DNA from: Candidatus Latescibacterota bacterium
GTDB taxonomy: Bacteria > Latescibacterota > MWCZ01
Length of the DNA: 36,523 nucleotides
Assembly (NCBI GenBank): GCA_029547385.1
Contig: JAKPPK010000175.1
Span: forward strand, 1 to 36,523
Direction: 5' to 3'
Part shown: piece after piece, positions 17,050 through 25,254 of the stretch
How positions within the stretch are numbered: position 1 is the first letter of the stretch
How the letters are laid out: every line of letters begins with the position of its first letter
Program-made: the position numbers and the translations under genes
The notes under the pieces: generated by a model
Databases searched by the model: none
Seen by the model: only the letters and a program-made list of their open reading frames with translations
Told to the model about the DNA's origin: nothing

Positions 17050-20000
17050 ATGTTTCGTCATCATGTTCGCAACCCGGGTTTGCGACTACTTGCTGCCATC
17101 CTCCCGGCGCTGCTAACCATGGGCAGAGTCGCGGCACAACAGGAGGACGGCGAATTCGCGTTTGCGCAGCACCTCATGCGCGACCGGATGTATGATCTTG
17201 CCAGCCAGCAACTGCAACAATACATCAGCAACTACCCGAACGCGGCCCGAACTCCGGATGCGTTTCTGCTCCTCGCGGAGGCTCATGCGGCGCGAGGTGC
17301 GTATGCGAAGGCGGCGGACACCTATCAGGGGTTCATGATCAAATACCCGCAGGATGTTCGTGTTCGCGAGCTTTGGCTGAAGCAGGCCGAGATGCGCGCA
17401 CGTGCAGGCCAGTTCGCCGAAGCGGCGAGAGCATACACAGAGCTTGCCGATTCGTACCCTGAAAGCGAATATGCCGACGACGCACTCATTGGAGCAGCGT
17501 CTGCCTTTCTCAAAATGAATCAACCGGACAGAGCGGAACGCGCTGTCAATCGTTTGATTACCCGGTATCCTCGTTCCCCTTTGCTGTCCGCCGCTCGAGC
17601 GTTGCTTGGTCGCGCCAAACTGGATTCTGGAGACCCGCAGGGCGCTCAACAGGCTGTGCAGGCGGTTCTCGCTGAGCGCCAGTTCTCCAATCCTGTGGGC
17701 GACGCGGTTCTGGTGGGCGTGGAAGCAGCAATTGCCCTCAACAAACCCGGCGAAGCCCGTGCATTGAGTGATCGCCTGGTTGCCCAGGCGCCCGGAGACG
17801 ATCGAACGTGGCTGGCTCGACGCACACTGGCAGAATACCTCCTCCAGACGGGGCGGAGGACACGGGATGCCGAAACCCTCAATCAGGCGGCGGACCTTTA
17901 CAAGGAAATCGCGCGTCGTGCAACGACACCTGCTGCTATGGAATCAGCGCTCTTCGATCTGGCTCTGGTCAGGGAACTGCAGGAAGCGCCGGCGCTCGCG
18001 ATCAGCAACTGGCAGGATTTTCTGCAACAATACCCTCAAAGCAGGCGGAAGCCGCGCGCGATGCTCGGCCTGGCCCGAGCGAATCTCTCCGGAGGTGATT
18101 CACGCGCCGGCGTGTTCGCTCTTGAAGAGCTTCTCGCGGCCTACCCGGATTCCAGCGAGAGCACCGAGGCGCTGGGGCTGCTCGGGGAGTATTACCTTTC
18201 CCGGAACGATCCATCAAGCGCCGTGGTGTACTTCGAGCGACAAGTTGCCCGTACCGCCGAAGGCCAGGCCAGACGATCGAGACTCCTGAACGTTGCGCGA
18301 ATACGTGAGACTCGCCTCGGCGAGCCCGAGCTTGCACGCACATTGTACGGCGAGCTCGCTGTTGGAGATGACAGCATAGCGGCGGAGGGGATGTTCGGTC
18401 TCGCGAGGTGTGAACGGACTCTCGGCAACCTTGACGCCGCAGAAAGCGCCTATTTCCGCGTAACCCAGCAGTTTCCGGCTCACGCCCTCGCGAATGCGGC
18501 GACGGATAGCCTGAACCTCATCAAGAATTACCTGCGTATCGATCTTCAAGGTGCCATCATCGCTACGATGGCGCTGGAAGGCGATCAGGTTCTTGTGCGA
18601 GGGAACGCGGATTCTCTTCTTCGAGAGAAGCCCCTGAGATTGGCCAAGATTCGGATCGAATATCTGAAAGACTATCCGGGCGGGATCGAACTCCTGAAGG
18701 CGTATTTGAACCAGCCCGGCGTCTCCTCCCCTGATATTGCCGAACACCTGCTCGCGCGCTGCTATTTCCGGCTGAGCACCCGCGCGGGATTGGAACGCAA
18801 TGTGGCAGAGCAGGAAAGGAACAGGGCGGAAGGCCTGGAGGCGCTATCGCGCCTCGCTTCGCAGTACCCGCAGAGTGCCCTCGCCGACGACGCGTACATC
18901 GAGACTGCCGAAGCAACCCTTGCCGCAGTCGATTCGGCGGCCCGCGCCGCAAGGACCCGTGAGGTATACCGCCAGTTCCTTGAACGGTACCCGCAGAGCG
19001 ACCGCCGGGATTACGCACTGGTCCGCATTGCCGAAAGCACAATCGCCCTCGCGAGAACCGGCTCCGGATCGCCCGACGAAGCGTTGCGGCAATTCGATGA
19101 AGCGCTCCAGATCGCGCCGCAGGGTGAAACTCTGGATCGTGCTCTGTTCGGCTCGTCGTTGATCCTGATGAACCAGGGGAAACAGGATGAAGCGCGGCTT
19201 CGACTGGAGCGATTGATCGCTGAACGCCCGTTGAGCCCGCTGGTTCCTGAGAGCAGATTCCAGTTGGCCGGGATCATGTATGAGCAGCGCCAGTACCGAG
19301 CGGCCGCCCGTGAACTTGAAAAGATGATTCGTCTTCGTCAGTCATCGCGTGATATTAACGAGATCAGGACCCGTTTGGTTCTGGCGTATGAAGCGGTCGG
19401 GGAATTCGAATCTGCCGCGCGGGTTTCTCAGGAGATCACGAAAGCCGCCAATGCGGACGCAGCCGCGTGGGGAGCGAGGCACCTCATCGCTGCCTACATG
19501 AACATGCGTCGCTTTGCGGAGGCCGAAGCCGCCCTTGGCGAGGAACTCGCCCTGCGCCCGAACGCTCCGGATGCCGACAGCCTCACGATGGTGCGCGGAA
19601 AAATCCTGATGGAACGAAATCAGTCGGGCAAAGCAATGGCTGTTTTGACGGGTTTTGAACGGAATTATCCAAGAAGCAAGTTCGTGCCGGAGGCGTGGAG
19701 AATGCTCGCGGATGTCCAGTTCGCGCAAGGATCGTCTGAAGAAGCGTTAGCCAATTACCGGAAAACGATCCAGGCGCGACCGTCCGACAAGCAGGCCAGG
19801 CTGGGCGAAGTTGCCGCACTGTACAGGCTCGGGAGGACGAGCGAGGCTCAGGGGAGGGAGCGCGCGCTCCGCGATCTGGGTCCAATTACCGAGGATGACG
19901 AAGTTCGCCTTGCCATCGAGCAGGGCCACGCGCTTGCCCGGTCAAACGACTATGTCGGCGCGATCAACGCATTCGCTCGGGTGGTTGAGAGGAATCCGCG

Positions 20001-20772
20001 AAGCGAATGGGCAGACGACGCACTTCTCGCTCAGGGACGCGTTGCGATTTCCAGTGGACGACTGGAACCGGCCGTCCAGGCGTTCGAACGGCTCGCCCAG
20101 CAGTATCCGGACAGTCCGTTGAGACAGGAAGCCCTTTTTGAACTTGCGAATGCCTATTTCCAGGCGGAGTTCTATGACCAGGCCGCTGACGCGTACAACC
20201 GGATGCTTGAGCAGGATACTACGAGCCAGTTTGCCGCCCAGGCGATGTGGAACCTGATTCTTTCGTACGAACAGATTCAGCGTCTGGATTCCGCCGTCCG
20301 CACGATGAGGGTTTTCCTCAGCAAGTTCCCTGACAGTCCGCACGTGGTGCGCGTCTGGGTGAAAATCGGGGACGATTTGAATCGTCTCGGTGAATTCCCG
20401 GCAGCAGTCGCCGCGTACAGGCAGGCGCTGGACAACGTTGCCGGAACGCCCGAGGAGCCAGACGCTCGTTTCGGTCTGGGAGAAGCGCACTTCAACGCGG
20501 GTCAGTACCGCGAAGCGGTGATCGAATGGCTCAAGCTGGCCTATCACAGTCAGTCCGGATCGCGATGGGCGGTTACCGCGTTATTCCGCGCGGCAAAGGC
20601 AAATGAAAAACTGGGTCAGTTGGAAGATGCCAAAATGCTGTACAGGAAAATCATCGCGATGGAAGGCGAGAGTGATCTGGGACGTGCAGCAGCCCTCCAG
20701 CTCATGAGCATCTCGGGCCAGAATCTTGATTCTGGGTCGGAATCCGGGTCGTCACCGACGGACACGAGATAG
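17050..20772 (+). CDS. Giant exported tetratricopeptide-repeat protein
   Basis: The product has 1240 residues from the ATG at 17050, which has GGAGG five bases upstream; the listed ORF start is eight codons earlier. The N-terminus is a Sec signal (MFRHHVRN, a hydrophobic stretch, then RVAA before QQEDGEF), with no lipobox, so the protein is probably periplasmic or outer-membrane-associated. Almost the whole mature chain is degenerate TPR repeats, visible as recurring A...Y...YP.S..ADDAL and YP.S..........A.........A motifs from about residue 40 to 1200 (ADSYPESEYADDALIGAA, QYPDSPLRQEALFELANAYFQ, KFPDSPHVVRVWVKIGDDL). This spacing resembles the YbgF/BamD type of TPR found in envelope scaffolds. 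It has no enzyme domain. It is the first gene of an operon with a Crp/Fnr and a sigma54 activator, whose Shine-Dalgarno overlaps its stop codon. The partner proteins are unknown. Confidence 0.9.
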   Translation: MFRHHVRNPGLRLLAAILPALLTMGRVAAQQEDGEFAFAQHLMRDRMYDLASQQLQQYISNYPNAARTPDAFLLLAEAHAARGAYAKAADTYQGFMIKYPQDVRVRELWLKQAEMRARAGQFAEAARAYTELADSYPESEYADDALIGAASAFLKMNQPDRAERAVNRLITRYPRSPLLSAARALLGRAKLDSGDPQGAQQAVQAVLAERQFSNPVGDAVLVGVEAAIALNKPGEARALSDRLVAQAPGDDRTWLARRTLAEYLLQTGRRTRDAETLNQAADLYKEIARRATTPAAMESALFDLALVRELQEAPALAISNWQDFLQQYPQSRRKPRAMLGLARANLSGGDSRAGVFALEELLAAYPDSSESTEALGLLGEYYLSRNDPSSAVVYFERQVARTAEGQARRSRLLNVARIRETRLGEPELARTLYGELAVGDDSIAAEGMFGLARCERTLGNLDAAESAYFRVTQQFPAHALANAATDSLNLIKNYLRIDLQGAIIATMALEGDQVLVRGNADSLLREKPLRLAKIRIEYLKDYPGGIELLKAYLNQPGVSSPDIAEHLLARCYFRLSTRAGLERNVAEQERNRAEGLEALSRLASQYPQSALADDAYIETAEATLAAVDSAARAARTREVYRQFLERYPQSDRRDYALVRIAESTIALARTGSGSPDEALRQFDEALQIAPQGETLDRALFGSSLILMNQGKQDEARLRLERLIAERPLSPLVPESRFQLAGIMYEQRQYRAAARELEKMIRLRQSSRDINEIRTRLVLAYEAVGEFESAARVSQEITKAANADAAAWGARHLIAAYMNMRRFAEAEAALGEELALRPNAPDADSLTMVRGKILMERNQSGKAMAVLTGFERNYPRSKFVPEAWRMLADVQFAQGSSEEALANYRKTIQARPSDKQARLGEVAALYRLGRTSEAQGRERALRDLGPITEDDEVRLAIEQGHALARSNDYVGAINAFARVVERNPRSEWADDALLAQGRVAISSGRLEPAVQAFERLAQQYPDSPLRQEALFELANAYFQAEFYDQAADAYNRMLEQDTTSQFAAQAMWNLILSYEQIQRLDSAVRTMRVFLSKFPDSPHVVRVWVKIGDDLNRLGEFPAAVAAYRQALDNVAGTPEEPDARFGLGEAHFNAGQYREAVIEWLKLAYHSQSGSRWAVTALFRAAKANEKLGQLEDAKMLYRKIIAMEGESDLGRAAALQLMSISGQNLDSGSESGSSPTDTR

Positions 20773-20784
20773 GAGTGGACCGCA

Positions 20785-21471
20785 ATGGATGCGCCTGGCA
20801 GCTACCTGAGGAACGTGCCATTTTTCGCGGGGTTGTCAGAGTCCGAGCTGGCACAAATTGGAACGCTTGTGACGCAGAGGGTTTATCCGCCGGAGAACCT
20901 GATCATCCTGGCAGAGGACGAGGGTGAAGCGCTGTTCACGATTCTCTCAGGCCAGGTCAAGGTTTCCATCCTGAATGAGGACGGGAAAGAAGTGATCCTG
21001 GCGGTGCTCGGGCAGGGCGATTTTTTCGGGGAGATGTCATTGCTCGACGGAAAACCGCGTTCTGCGAATGTGATCGCCACTGAAGAGACGACCGTGCTTA
21101 TTTTGAGGCGGCGGGATTTCCTGCGGTTGGTGGAGCGTTCTCCGCACATGGCGATCAAAGTTGTCGCCGCGCTTACTGCCCGCCTGCGAAAAGCGGATCG
21201 AAAGATAGAGAGCCTCGCCTTGATGGACGTGAGCGGAAGAGTGGCCTCGGTAATCCTTCAGATCGCGGAGGAACGCGGCGTGCCTTCACAACGGGGGATC
21301 TGTATCCACAACCCGCCGAATCAGCAGGCGATTGCGAATATGGCCGGCACATCTCGGGAAACGGTTTCGCGCGTCATGAAACGGCTCAAGGAGCGCGGTT
21401 ATGTTGCCATGCGCGGCAAAGACATACTGATCACGCGTGAAGCAGATCTGCGAGCTGACTACTCACTCTGA
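20785..21471 (+). CDS. Crp/Fnr family transcriptional regulator
   Basis: The product has 228 residues and starts 12 bases after the TPR stop codon. The Shine-Dalgarno AGGAG overlaps that stop, indicating translational coupling. The N-terminal domain (residues about 12-130) is a cyclic-nucleotide-binding beta-barrel: FFAGLSESELAQIGTLV, then ILSGQVKVSILNEDGKEVILAVLGQGDFFGEMSLLDGKPRSANVIA. The RSANV stretch stands where CRP proteins have their phosphate-binding cassette (R-S-A). The long dimer helix follows, then a C-terminal winged HTH with recognition helix (NQQAIANMAGTSRETVSRVMKRLKERG). No N-terminal cysteine cluster is present, so it is not an FNR oxygen sensor. The effector is unknown; the FGEMSLLDGKPRSA loop would fit a cyclic nucleotide. 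It probably regulates its own operon or envelope genes, which is inference. Confidence 0.93.
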   Translation: MDAPGSYLRNVPFFAGLSESELAQIGTLVTQRVYPPENLIILAEDEGEALFTILSGQVKVSILNEDGKEVILAVLGQGDFFGEMSLLDGKPRSANVIATEETTVLILRRRDFLRLVERSPHMAIKVVAALTARLRKADRKIESLALMDVSGRVASVILQIAEERGVPSQRGICIHNPPNQQAIANMAGTSRETVSRVMKRLKERGYVAMRGKDILITREADLRADYSL

Positions 21472-21493
21472 ATTCGGGAACCGGATAACGTAT

Positions 21494-22753
21494 ATGGACA
21501 CATCGTTCCAGCAGGGTTTGCCAGAAGGGTACCCGCGGTCTGTCAGGAGGCCGGGGGACCGACAGGAATTTGCCCGGCGGGTTGGTCTGATAGGGCAATC
21601 ACCGGCGATTCAGCAGGTTCTCATAAGCATCGCGCAGATTGCACCGACCTCTACGACCGTACTCATCACGGGAGAGACCGGAACGGGGAAGGAGATTGTT
21701 GCGCGCGCAATCCATGAGTTGAGTCCGCGCCGTCGGGAGCCCTTCGTGGCGCTCAACATCAGCGCGTTGAACGAGGGGACCGTAGAAAGCGAGTTGTTTG
21801 GACATGAAAAGGGATCCTTCACCGACGCTGTTCGTGAAAAGAAAGGCATTTTCGAAGCTGCCGGGAAAGGTACGGTTTTCCTTGACGAGATCGGTGACAT
21901 AAGCCCGGCGCTTCAGGTGAGACTGCTCCGCGTCTTGGAAGAACGCGAGTTCAAAAGGGTCGGGGGAATCGAACCGTTGCGCGCGGAGGCTCGCGTAATA
22001 ACTGCTACCAATCGCGACCTGGCAGAACTCGTCAACGCGGGTACGTTCCGGGCGGACCTGTACTGGCGCCTCCACGTGTTTGAGATTCATCTGCCTCCCC
22101 TGCGGGAGCGCAAAGAGGATATTCCGCTTCTTGTTGAGCACTTCGTAGAACGGTTCTGCTCGGAGAATAACCGGGCTGTTCCGGTGATCAGTAAAGAAGC
22201 CATGGAATACCTCCTCTCGTACGACTGGCCCGGCAATGTCCGTGAACTCCGCACTGTCGTGGAACGCGTGCTCGTCCTCTCTGATGTGCCCATCATACGG
22301 CCCGAAAACCTGCCTGACATGGTGCGTGACAAGGTGTTTGCGAACCGGCTCCTTCCGGTAGCGTCGCGAGGATCGGGCGCCGAGAAGATGGAACTCGGGA
22401 TCATCTATCGCACGTTGCTGGAACTGCGGGCCGACATGGCAGATTTGAAACAAATCCTCACAGCGCCGGGGAACGGTGTGGCGAGCAGGAGCTGGTCCAG
22501 CGCTTCACTCCCTCCACAGGACGCTTCGTCGCCAGCTTCAAAACCGCACGTGGTGGATATCGAAGTCTCTGAAGACGATACTCCTTCCGGTGAGACAACA
22601 CCTGCCCGAACACTGACACTGAGGGATCTTGAACGCGACGCCATCCGGCAGGCACTGGCCGCAACAAAAGGAAATCGGCGGGAAGCCGCTCGTTCGCTGG
22701 GTATAGGAGAACGTACCCTGTACCGGAAACTACGGGAATACAATCTGTCCTGA
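21494..22753 (+). CDS. Sigma54-dependent enhancer-binding protein without receiver domain
   Basis: The product has 419 residues from the ATG at 21494; the listed GTG at 21437 would overlap the Crp gene. The AAA+ domain fills residues about 30-260: Walker A GETGTGKE, sigma54-contact loop GSFTDA (canonical GAFTGA), Walker B VFLDEIGD, then ATNRDL and FRADLYWRL. The C-terminus carries a Fis-type HTH (DAIRQALAATKGNRREAARSLGIGERTLYRKL). The N-terminal stretch is only about 30 residues, so there is no receiver, GAF or PAS domain. The region between the AAA+ core and the HTH (about 290-370) is low-complexity. Control may therefore come from expression level or a partner protein, possibly the upstream TPR or Crp proteins. 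It ends eight bases from the convergent queC. Confidence 0.93.
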   Translation: MDTSFQQGLPEGYPRSVRRPGDRQEFARRVGLIGQSPAIQQVLISIAQIAPTSTTVLITGETGTGKEIVARAIHELSPRRREPFVALNISALNEGTVESELFGHEKGSFTDAVREKKGIFEAAGKGTVFLDEIGDISPALQVRLLRVLEEREFKRVGGIEPLRAEARVITATNRDLAELVNAGTFRADLYWRLHVFEIHLPPLRERKEDIPLLVEHFVERFCSENNRAVPVISKEAMEYLLSYDWPGNVRELRTVVERVLVLSDVPIIRPENLPDMVRDKVFANRLLPVASRGSGAEKMELGIIYRTLLELRADMADLKQILTAPGNGVASRSWSSASLPPQDASSPASKPHVVDIEVSEDDTPSGETTPARTLTLRDLERDAIRQALAATKGNRREAARSLGIGERTLYRKLREYNLS

Positions 22754-22761
22754 AGTCGTTT

Positions 22762-23457
22762 TCAAACGCCCGGATCAGCGTAACGTATCAGATCTCTTAC
22801 GCCGGCCTGCGCAAAACCCCGCAATCTCAGCCGGCAACTGTCGCATTCCCCGCAGGCCGTGTCCTCACGCCGGTAACACGACCAGGTTTTCTCGAATGGT
22901 GCTGCGAGACGTACACCGGTACGCACGATATCGGCTTTGGATAACCCGATGAGGGGCGTGATAATTCTGGGGTCGGAATGCTGGTCGTGGTTGCCCTCTG
23001 CTATCGCGCATTCTATCGCATCGCAGAAACTGCGGCGGCAATCTGGATAACCGCTGGAATCCTCCTCCACCAGCCCCGCCCAGATAGACTCGGCCCCGAT
23101 CACTTCTGCCCACGCAGCGGCGATGAAAAGCAGATTCCCGTTTCGTTGCGGAACGTACGTGCTGGGAATCATTCTCCGGTCGGAAAACGTGGGTTCGGGG
23201 AACGGGATGGTCGCGTCAGTCAGTGCGGACCCGCCGATCTGGACGAGATACCCGATATCGACGACGAGACGCAACGATTGCGGGACCCGATAGTGGTCGG
23301 CCACCGCATGGAATGCCTTAAGTTCGCGCCTCTCGGTCAGCTGACCATAATTCACGTGGAGCAGCGCGAGTTCGACACCCTGCTCGTTCGCCAGAGCAAC
23401 CGTAACTGTGCTGTCCATCCCGCCGGATGCGAGCACTATGGCACGCGGTTTGTTCAT
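22762..23457 (-). CDS. queC: 7-cyano-7-deazaguanine synthase
   Basis: QueC turns 7-carboxy-7-deazaguanine into preQ0 with ATP and ammonia, a step of queuosine tRNA modification, in the cytoplasm. The product has 231 residues, normal length. The N-terminal PP-loop SGGMDSTV binds ATP, and the C-terminus carries the zinc site CYRREDTACGECDSCRLRLRGF with four cysteines at roughly residues 194, 202, 205 and 208. Other family blocks are visible: VPQRNGNLLFIAAAWAEV and GNHDQHSDPRIITPLIGLSKADIV. The start has a perfect Shine-Dalgarno GGAGGTGA four bases upstream, which may be masked by an upstream complement (listed separately). No queD, queE or queF gene is nearby, so the pathway must be scattered. 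Confidence 0.96.
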   Translation of the reverse strand: MNKPRAIVLASGGMDSTVTVALANEQGVELALLHVNYGQLTERRELKAFHAVADHYRVPQSLRLVVDIGYLVQIGGSALTDATIPFPEPTFSDRRMIPSTYVPQRNGNLLFIAAAWAEVIGAESIWAGLVEEDSSGYPDCRRSFCDAIECAIAEGNHDQHSDPRIITPLIGLSKADIVRTGVRLAAPFEKTWSCYRREDTACGECDSCRLRLRGFAQAGVRDLIRYADPGV

Positions 23458-23461
23458 ACAG

Positions 23462-23496
23462 TCACCTCCAATTTGAAAATTTACGACACCAGGTGA
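23462..23496 (-). promoter_or_regulatory. Possible Shine-Dalgarno-sequestering stem in the queC leader
   Basis: On the minus strand TCACCT (at plus 23491-23496) is perfectly complementary to the AGGTGA of the queC Shine-Dalgarno (at plus 23462-23467), with about 23 bases between. This could hide the ribosome site. A six-base match can occur by chance, and a known preQ1 aptamer is not evident. Confidence 0.35.
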
Positions 23497-23511
23497 AAGC
23501 TTGCATGGCGT

Positions 23512-23523
23512 CCTTGGCCAAGG
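23512..23523. repeat. 12-bp perfect palindrome CCTTGGCCAAGG
   Basis: This perfect dyad lies about 55 bases upstream of the queC start in the shared region, a plausible operator position. No binding protein can be named. Confidence 0.3.
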
Positions 23524-23634
23524 CTGCGGTGCGATGGACTGCGCAGAGAAAATCCGGGGGGTAACACAATCCCGGTTCGCCCGAACTGTGCAGGCCTGGC
23601 GCCGCGCTGCCCGTGAGGAATGAAGTCTCCGGCG

Positions 23635-23664
23635 TTAGCGGAACATTATGAATTGCAGTATATT
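23635..23664 (+). promoter_or_regulatory. Candidate promoter for the sigma factor gene
   Basis: TTAGCG (23635-23640) and TATATT (23659-23664) are separated by 18 bases, about 160 bases before the ATG at 23827. The -10 is good and the -35 weak. Confidence 0.3.
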
Positions 23665-23826
23665 CCAAATATTGTGCATCATCTCTCGTGACGCTTGCGG
23701 GAACCGTTTTCTTTACCCTGCAAGTGGTGCGAGAATATTCATTTGCGGCTCCGGCCACGTCGTGGAACCCCCTGACGTAGCTGTTTGTCGAAATGGAAAA
23801 AACTTCAATCAAACGGAGCGGAGCCT

Positions 23827-24684
23827 ATGACAACTAACACCGCCGGCGGTTCCAAACTCGATGATCAGGCCCTGGAAGCGTACCTCCGGGAGGTGCGTGA
23901 TTACGTGCTGCTCACGCGTGAGGAGGAGGTTCAACTCGCGCGCCAGATCAAGCGTGGGGACCAGAAGGCGCTGGAGAAGCTTACCAGTTCCAATCTTCGT
24001 TTCGTGATCAGTGTCGCTAAAAAATACCAGAACAGGGGTATGTCGCTTCTCGATCTCATCAGCGAGGGCAACGTCGGACTGATGGAAGCAGCGTACCGAT
24101 TTGACGAAACCAAAGGGTTCAAGTTCATCTCGTACGCGGTGTGGTGGATCAAGCAGGCAATACTCAAGGCGCTTTCGGAGCAGTCGCGGATTGTCCGAGT
24201 GCCGCTGAACAGGGTTGGAGATGCGCAGAAGGTTGACAAACGAGTAAGTGCGCTGTGTCAGTATTACGGGAGAGAGCCGACGATCGAAGAGATCGCAAGC
24301 TCTGCAGAAATGTCACCCGAGGACGTCGAAAAGGCGCTCGATATCTCGCGGCCCCATCTGTCCCTGGACGATCCGGGGCATCAGGAGGGGGGACGCACTC
24401 TGCTGGACACGATCCCTCTGGAAGATGAAGCATTTCAGGAATCCCCGTTCGAGCGGCGGTTCGGAATCGGGGTGGAAGAAACGTTATCCGAACTTGATGA
24501 ACGGGAAGCGGAGATCATACGACGCTATTTCGGGCTCGACAACCAGGACCCTGAGTCCCTGAAAGATATCGGGGCCTCCTTCGGAATAACGCGGGAGCGT
24601 GCCCGACAGCTCAAAGAACGTGCGCTCGCTCAGCTTCGAAAGACGCATAAGAAGGTCAACATGGAAAGCCGACGCGTGGTTTGA
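23827..24684 (+). CDS. Primary-type RNA polymerase sigma factor, sigma70 family (RpoD/SigA-like, short form)
   Basis: The product has 285 residues from the ATG at 23827 (CGGAG five bases upstream); the track start 14 codons earlier is not supported. Regions run in order: 1.2 (ALEAYLREVRDYVLLTREEEVQLARQI), 2.1-2.4 (NLRFVISVAKKYQNRGMSLLDLISEGNVGLMEAAYRFDETKGFKFISYAVWWIKQAILKAL), 3 (RIVRVPLNRVG through the EPTIEEIAS helix) and 4.2 (ASFGITRERARQLKERALAQLR). There is no region 1.1. The length and sequence resemble the short primary sigma factors of Bacteroidetes and Chlorobi (about 287 aa). It therefore probably directs housekeeping transcription, although an RpoS-like second sigma cannot be excluded. 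A candidate promoter lies upstream and a terminator follows at 24732. Confidence 0.95.
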   Translation: MTTNTAGGSKLDDQALEAYLREVRDYVLLTREEEVQLARQIKRGDQKALEKLTSSNLRFVISVAKKYQNRGMSLLDLISEGNVGLMEAAYRFDETKGFKFISYAVWWIKQAILKALSEQSRIVRVPLNRVGDAQKVDKRVSALCQYYGREPTIEEIASSAEMSPEDVEKALDISRPHLSLDDPGHQEGGRTLLDTIPLEDEAFQESPFERRFGIGVEETLSELDEREAEIIRRYFGLDNQDPESLKDIGASFGITRERARQLKERALAQLRKTHKKVNMESRRVV

Positions 24685-24702
24685 GCGGCGCGTAATCACG
24701 CC

Positions 24703-24716
24703 TGCCAAGTTTGGCA
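24703..24716. repeat. Short inverted repeat TGCCAA-GT-TTGGCA
   Basis: This near-palindrome just downstream of the sigma factor stop codon has the look of a LacI-type operator half-site pair or a small hairpin. It lies upstream of the small B12-cap-like gene. Its function is unknown. Confidence 0.3.
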
Positions 24717-24731
24717 AGGTATTTGCAATTT

Positions 24732-24774
24732 GAAGCCTCCGGTGCCATAACGCGCGGGAGGCTTCTTGCGTTTC
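24732..24774 (+). terminator. Rho-independent terminator after the sigma factor gene
   Basis: GAAGCCTCC (24732-24740) and GGAGGCTTC (24757-24765) form a nine-base perfect stem around a 16-base loop, followed by TTGCGTTTC. It would separate the sigma factor transcript from the small gene at 24880, or allow partial read-through. Confidence 0.6.
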
Positions 24775-24879
24775 GTGCAGAAAGGCTTGTTTGTTGGGAT
24801 GTTCCCCGGGCGTACCACAATACACACTGAGATGAAAATCGACAATCGAATTGAACAGCGCACCGAAGAGGAGATTACC

Positions 24880-25182
24880 ATGAAAATCGATGCTGAGGAG
24901 AGAGTCATACGGTATCTGCGGCACGTGCTGCAGGGACACCCGCGAAGCGGCCAGCAGTACGTTGACGGACTGGTCGCGAAAGGTATGACGCACGCCGAAG
25001 TTGTGTCCAGCGTCCTGATTCCCGCCCGTGCTCGGATCGCCGACCTGCGGAAAGCGCACTATGTCAACGCCATTGATGCGAAAAACGCGTTGTCCGTGAC
25101 AAATCAAGCGATCGCGCGTCTTTCGCCTGCGCAGAAAGCGTACAGAGTCACGTCACCGACTGCTGTTTCTGCGGCAATGTAA
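24880..25182 (+). CDS. Small protein resembling an orphan B12-binding cap (helical) domain
   Basis: The product has 100 residues from the ATG at 24880 (GAGGAG six bases upstream); earlier in-frame ATGs lack a ribosome site. The sequence is all-helical (ERVIRYLRHVLQGH, QQYVDGLVAKGMTHAEVVSSVLIPARARIADLRKAH). It matches the general layout of the helical cap that precedes the B12-binding Rossmann domain in methionine synthase, corrinoid proteins and MerR-type regulators: LL..G.....a..lv..l...G.s...v...vl.Pa...ig.lw. The cap's conserved Trp and the E-H pair (usually EHLAT) are replaced (RKAHYVNAIDAKNALSV), and there is no DxHxxG cobalamin-binding domain, so cobalamin binding is doubtful. The similarity is by eye only. 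It sits between the sigma factor gene and a strong terminator. Function unknown. Confidence 0.75.
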   Translation: MKIDAEERVIRYLRHVLQGHPRSGQQYVDGLVAKGMTHAEVVSSVLIPARARIADLRKAHYVNAIDAKNALSVTNQAIARLSPAQKAYRVTSPTAVSAAM

Positions 25183-25192
25183 TTCCCTGCTC

Positions 25193-25243
25193 AACAAAAA
25201 GAGCCGGCAGGGTTCCGCGGAACCCCGCCGGCTCTTTCTTTTC
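25193..25243. terminator. Strong bidirectional terminator between the small gene and clpB
   Basis: A 16-base stem with one mismatch (GAGCCGGCAGGGTTCC with GGAACCCCGCCGGCTC, 25201-25234) is flanked by AACAAAAA on the left and TTTCTTTTCC on the right, so it can stop transcription in both directions. It lies between two convergent genes. Confidence 0.85.
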
Positions 25244-25254
25244 CCACTCAGAGG

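Larger units (their letters stand above)
23458..23826. other. Divergent intergenic region between queC and the sigma factor gene
   Basis: No convincing gene lies in these 369 bases. They contain the queC leader with a possible Shine-Dalgarno-masking stem (23462-23496), a 12-bp perfect palindrome CCTTGGCCAAGG (23512-23523), and a candidate promoter for the sigma factor gene (23635-23664), all listed. No close match to the preQ1-I or preQ1-II riboswitch consensus was seen by eye. Confidence 0.6.
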
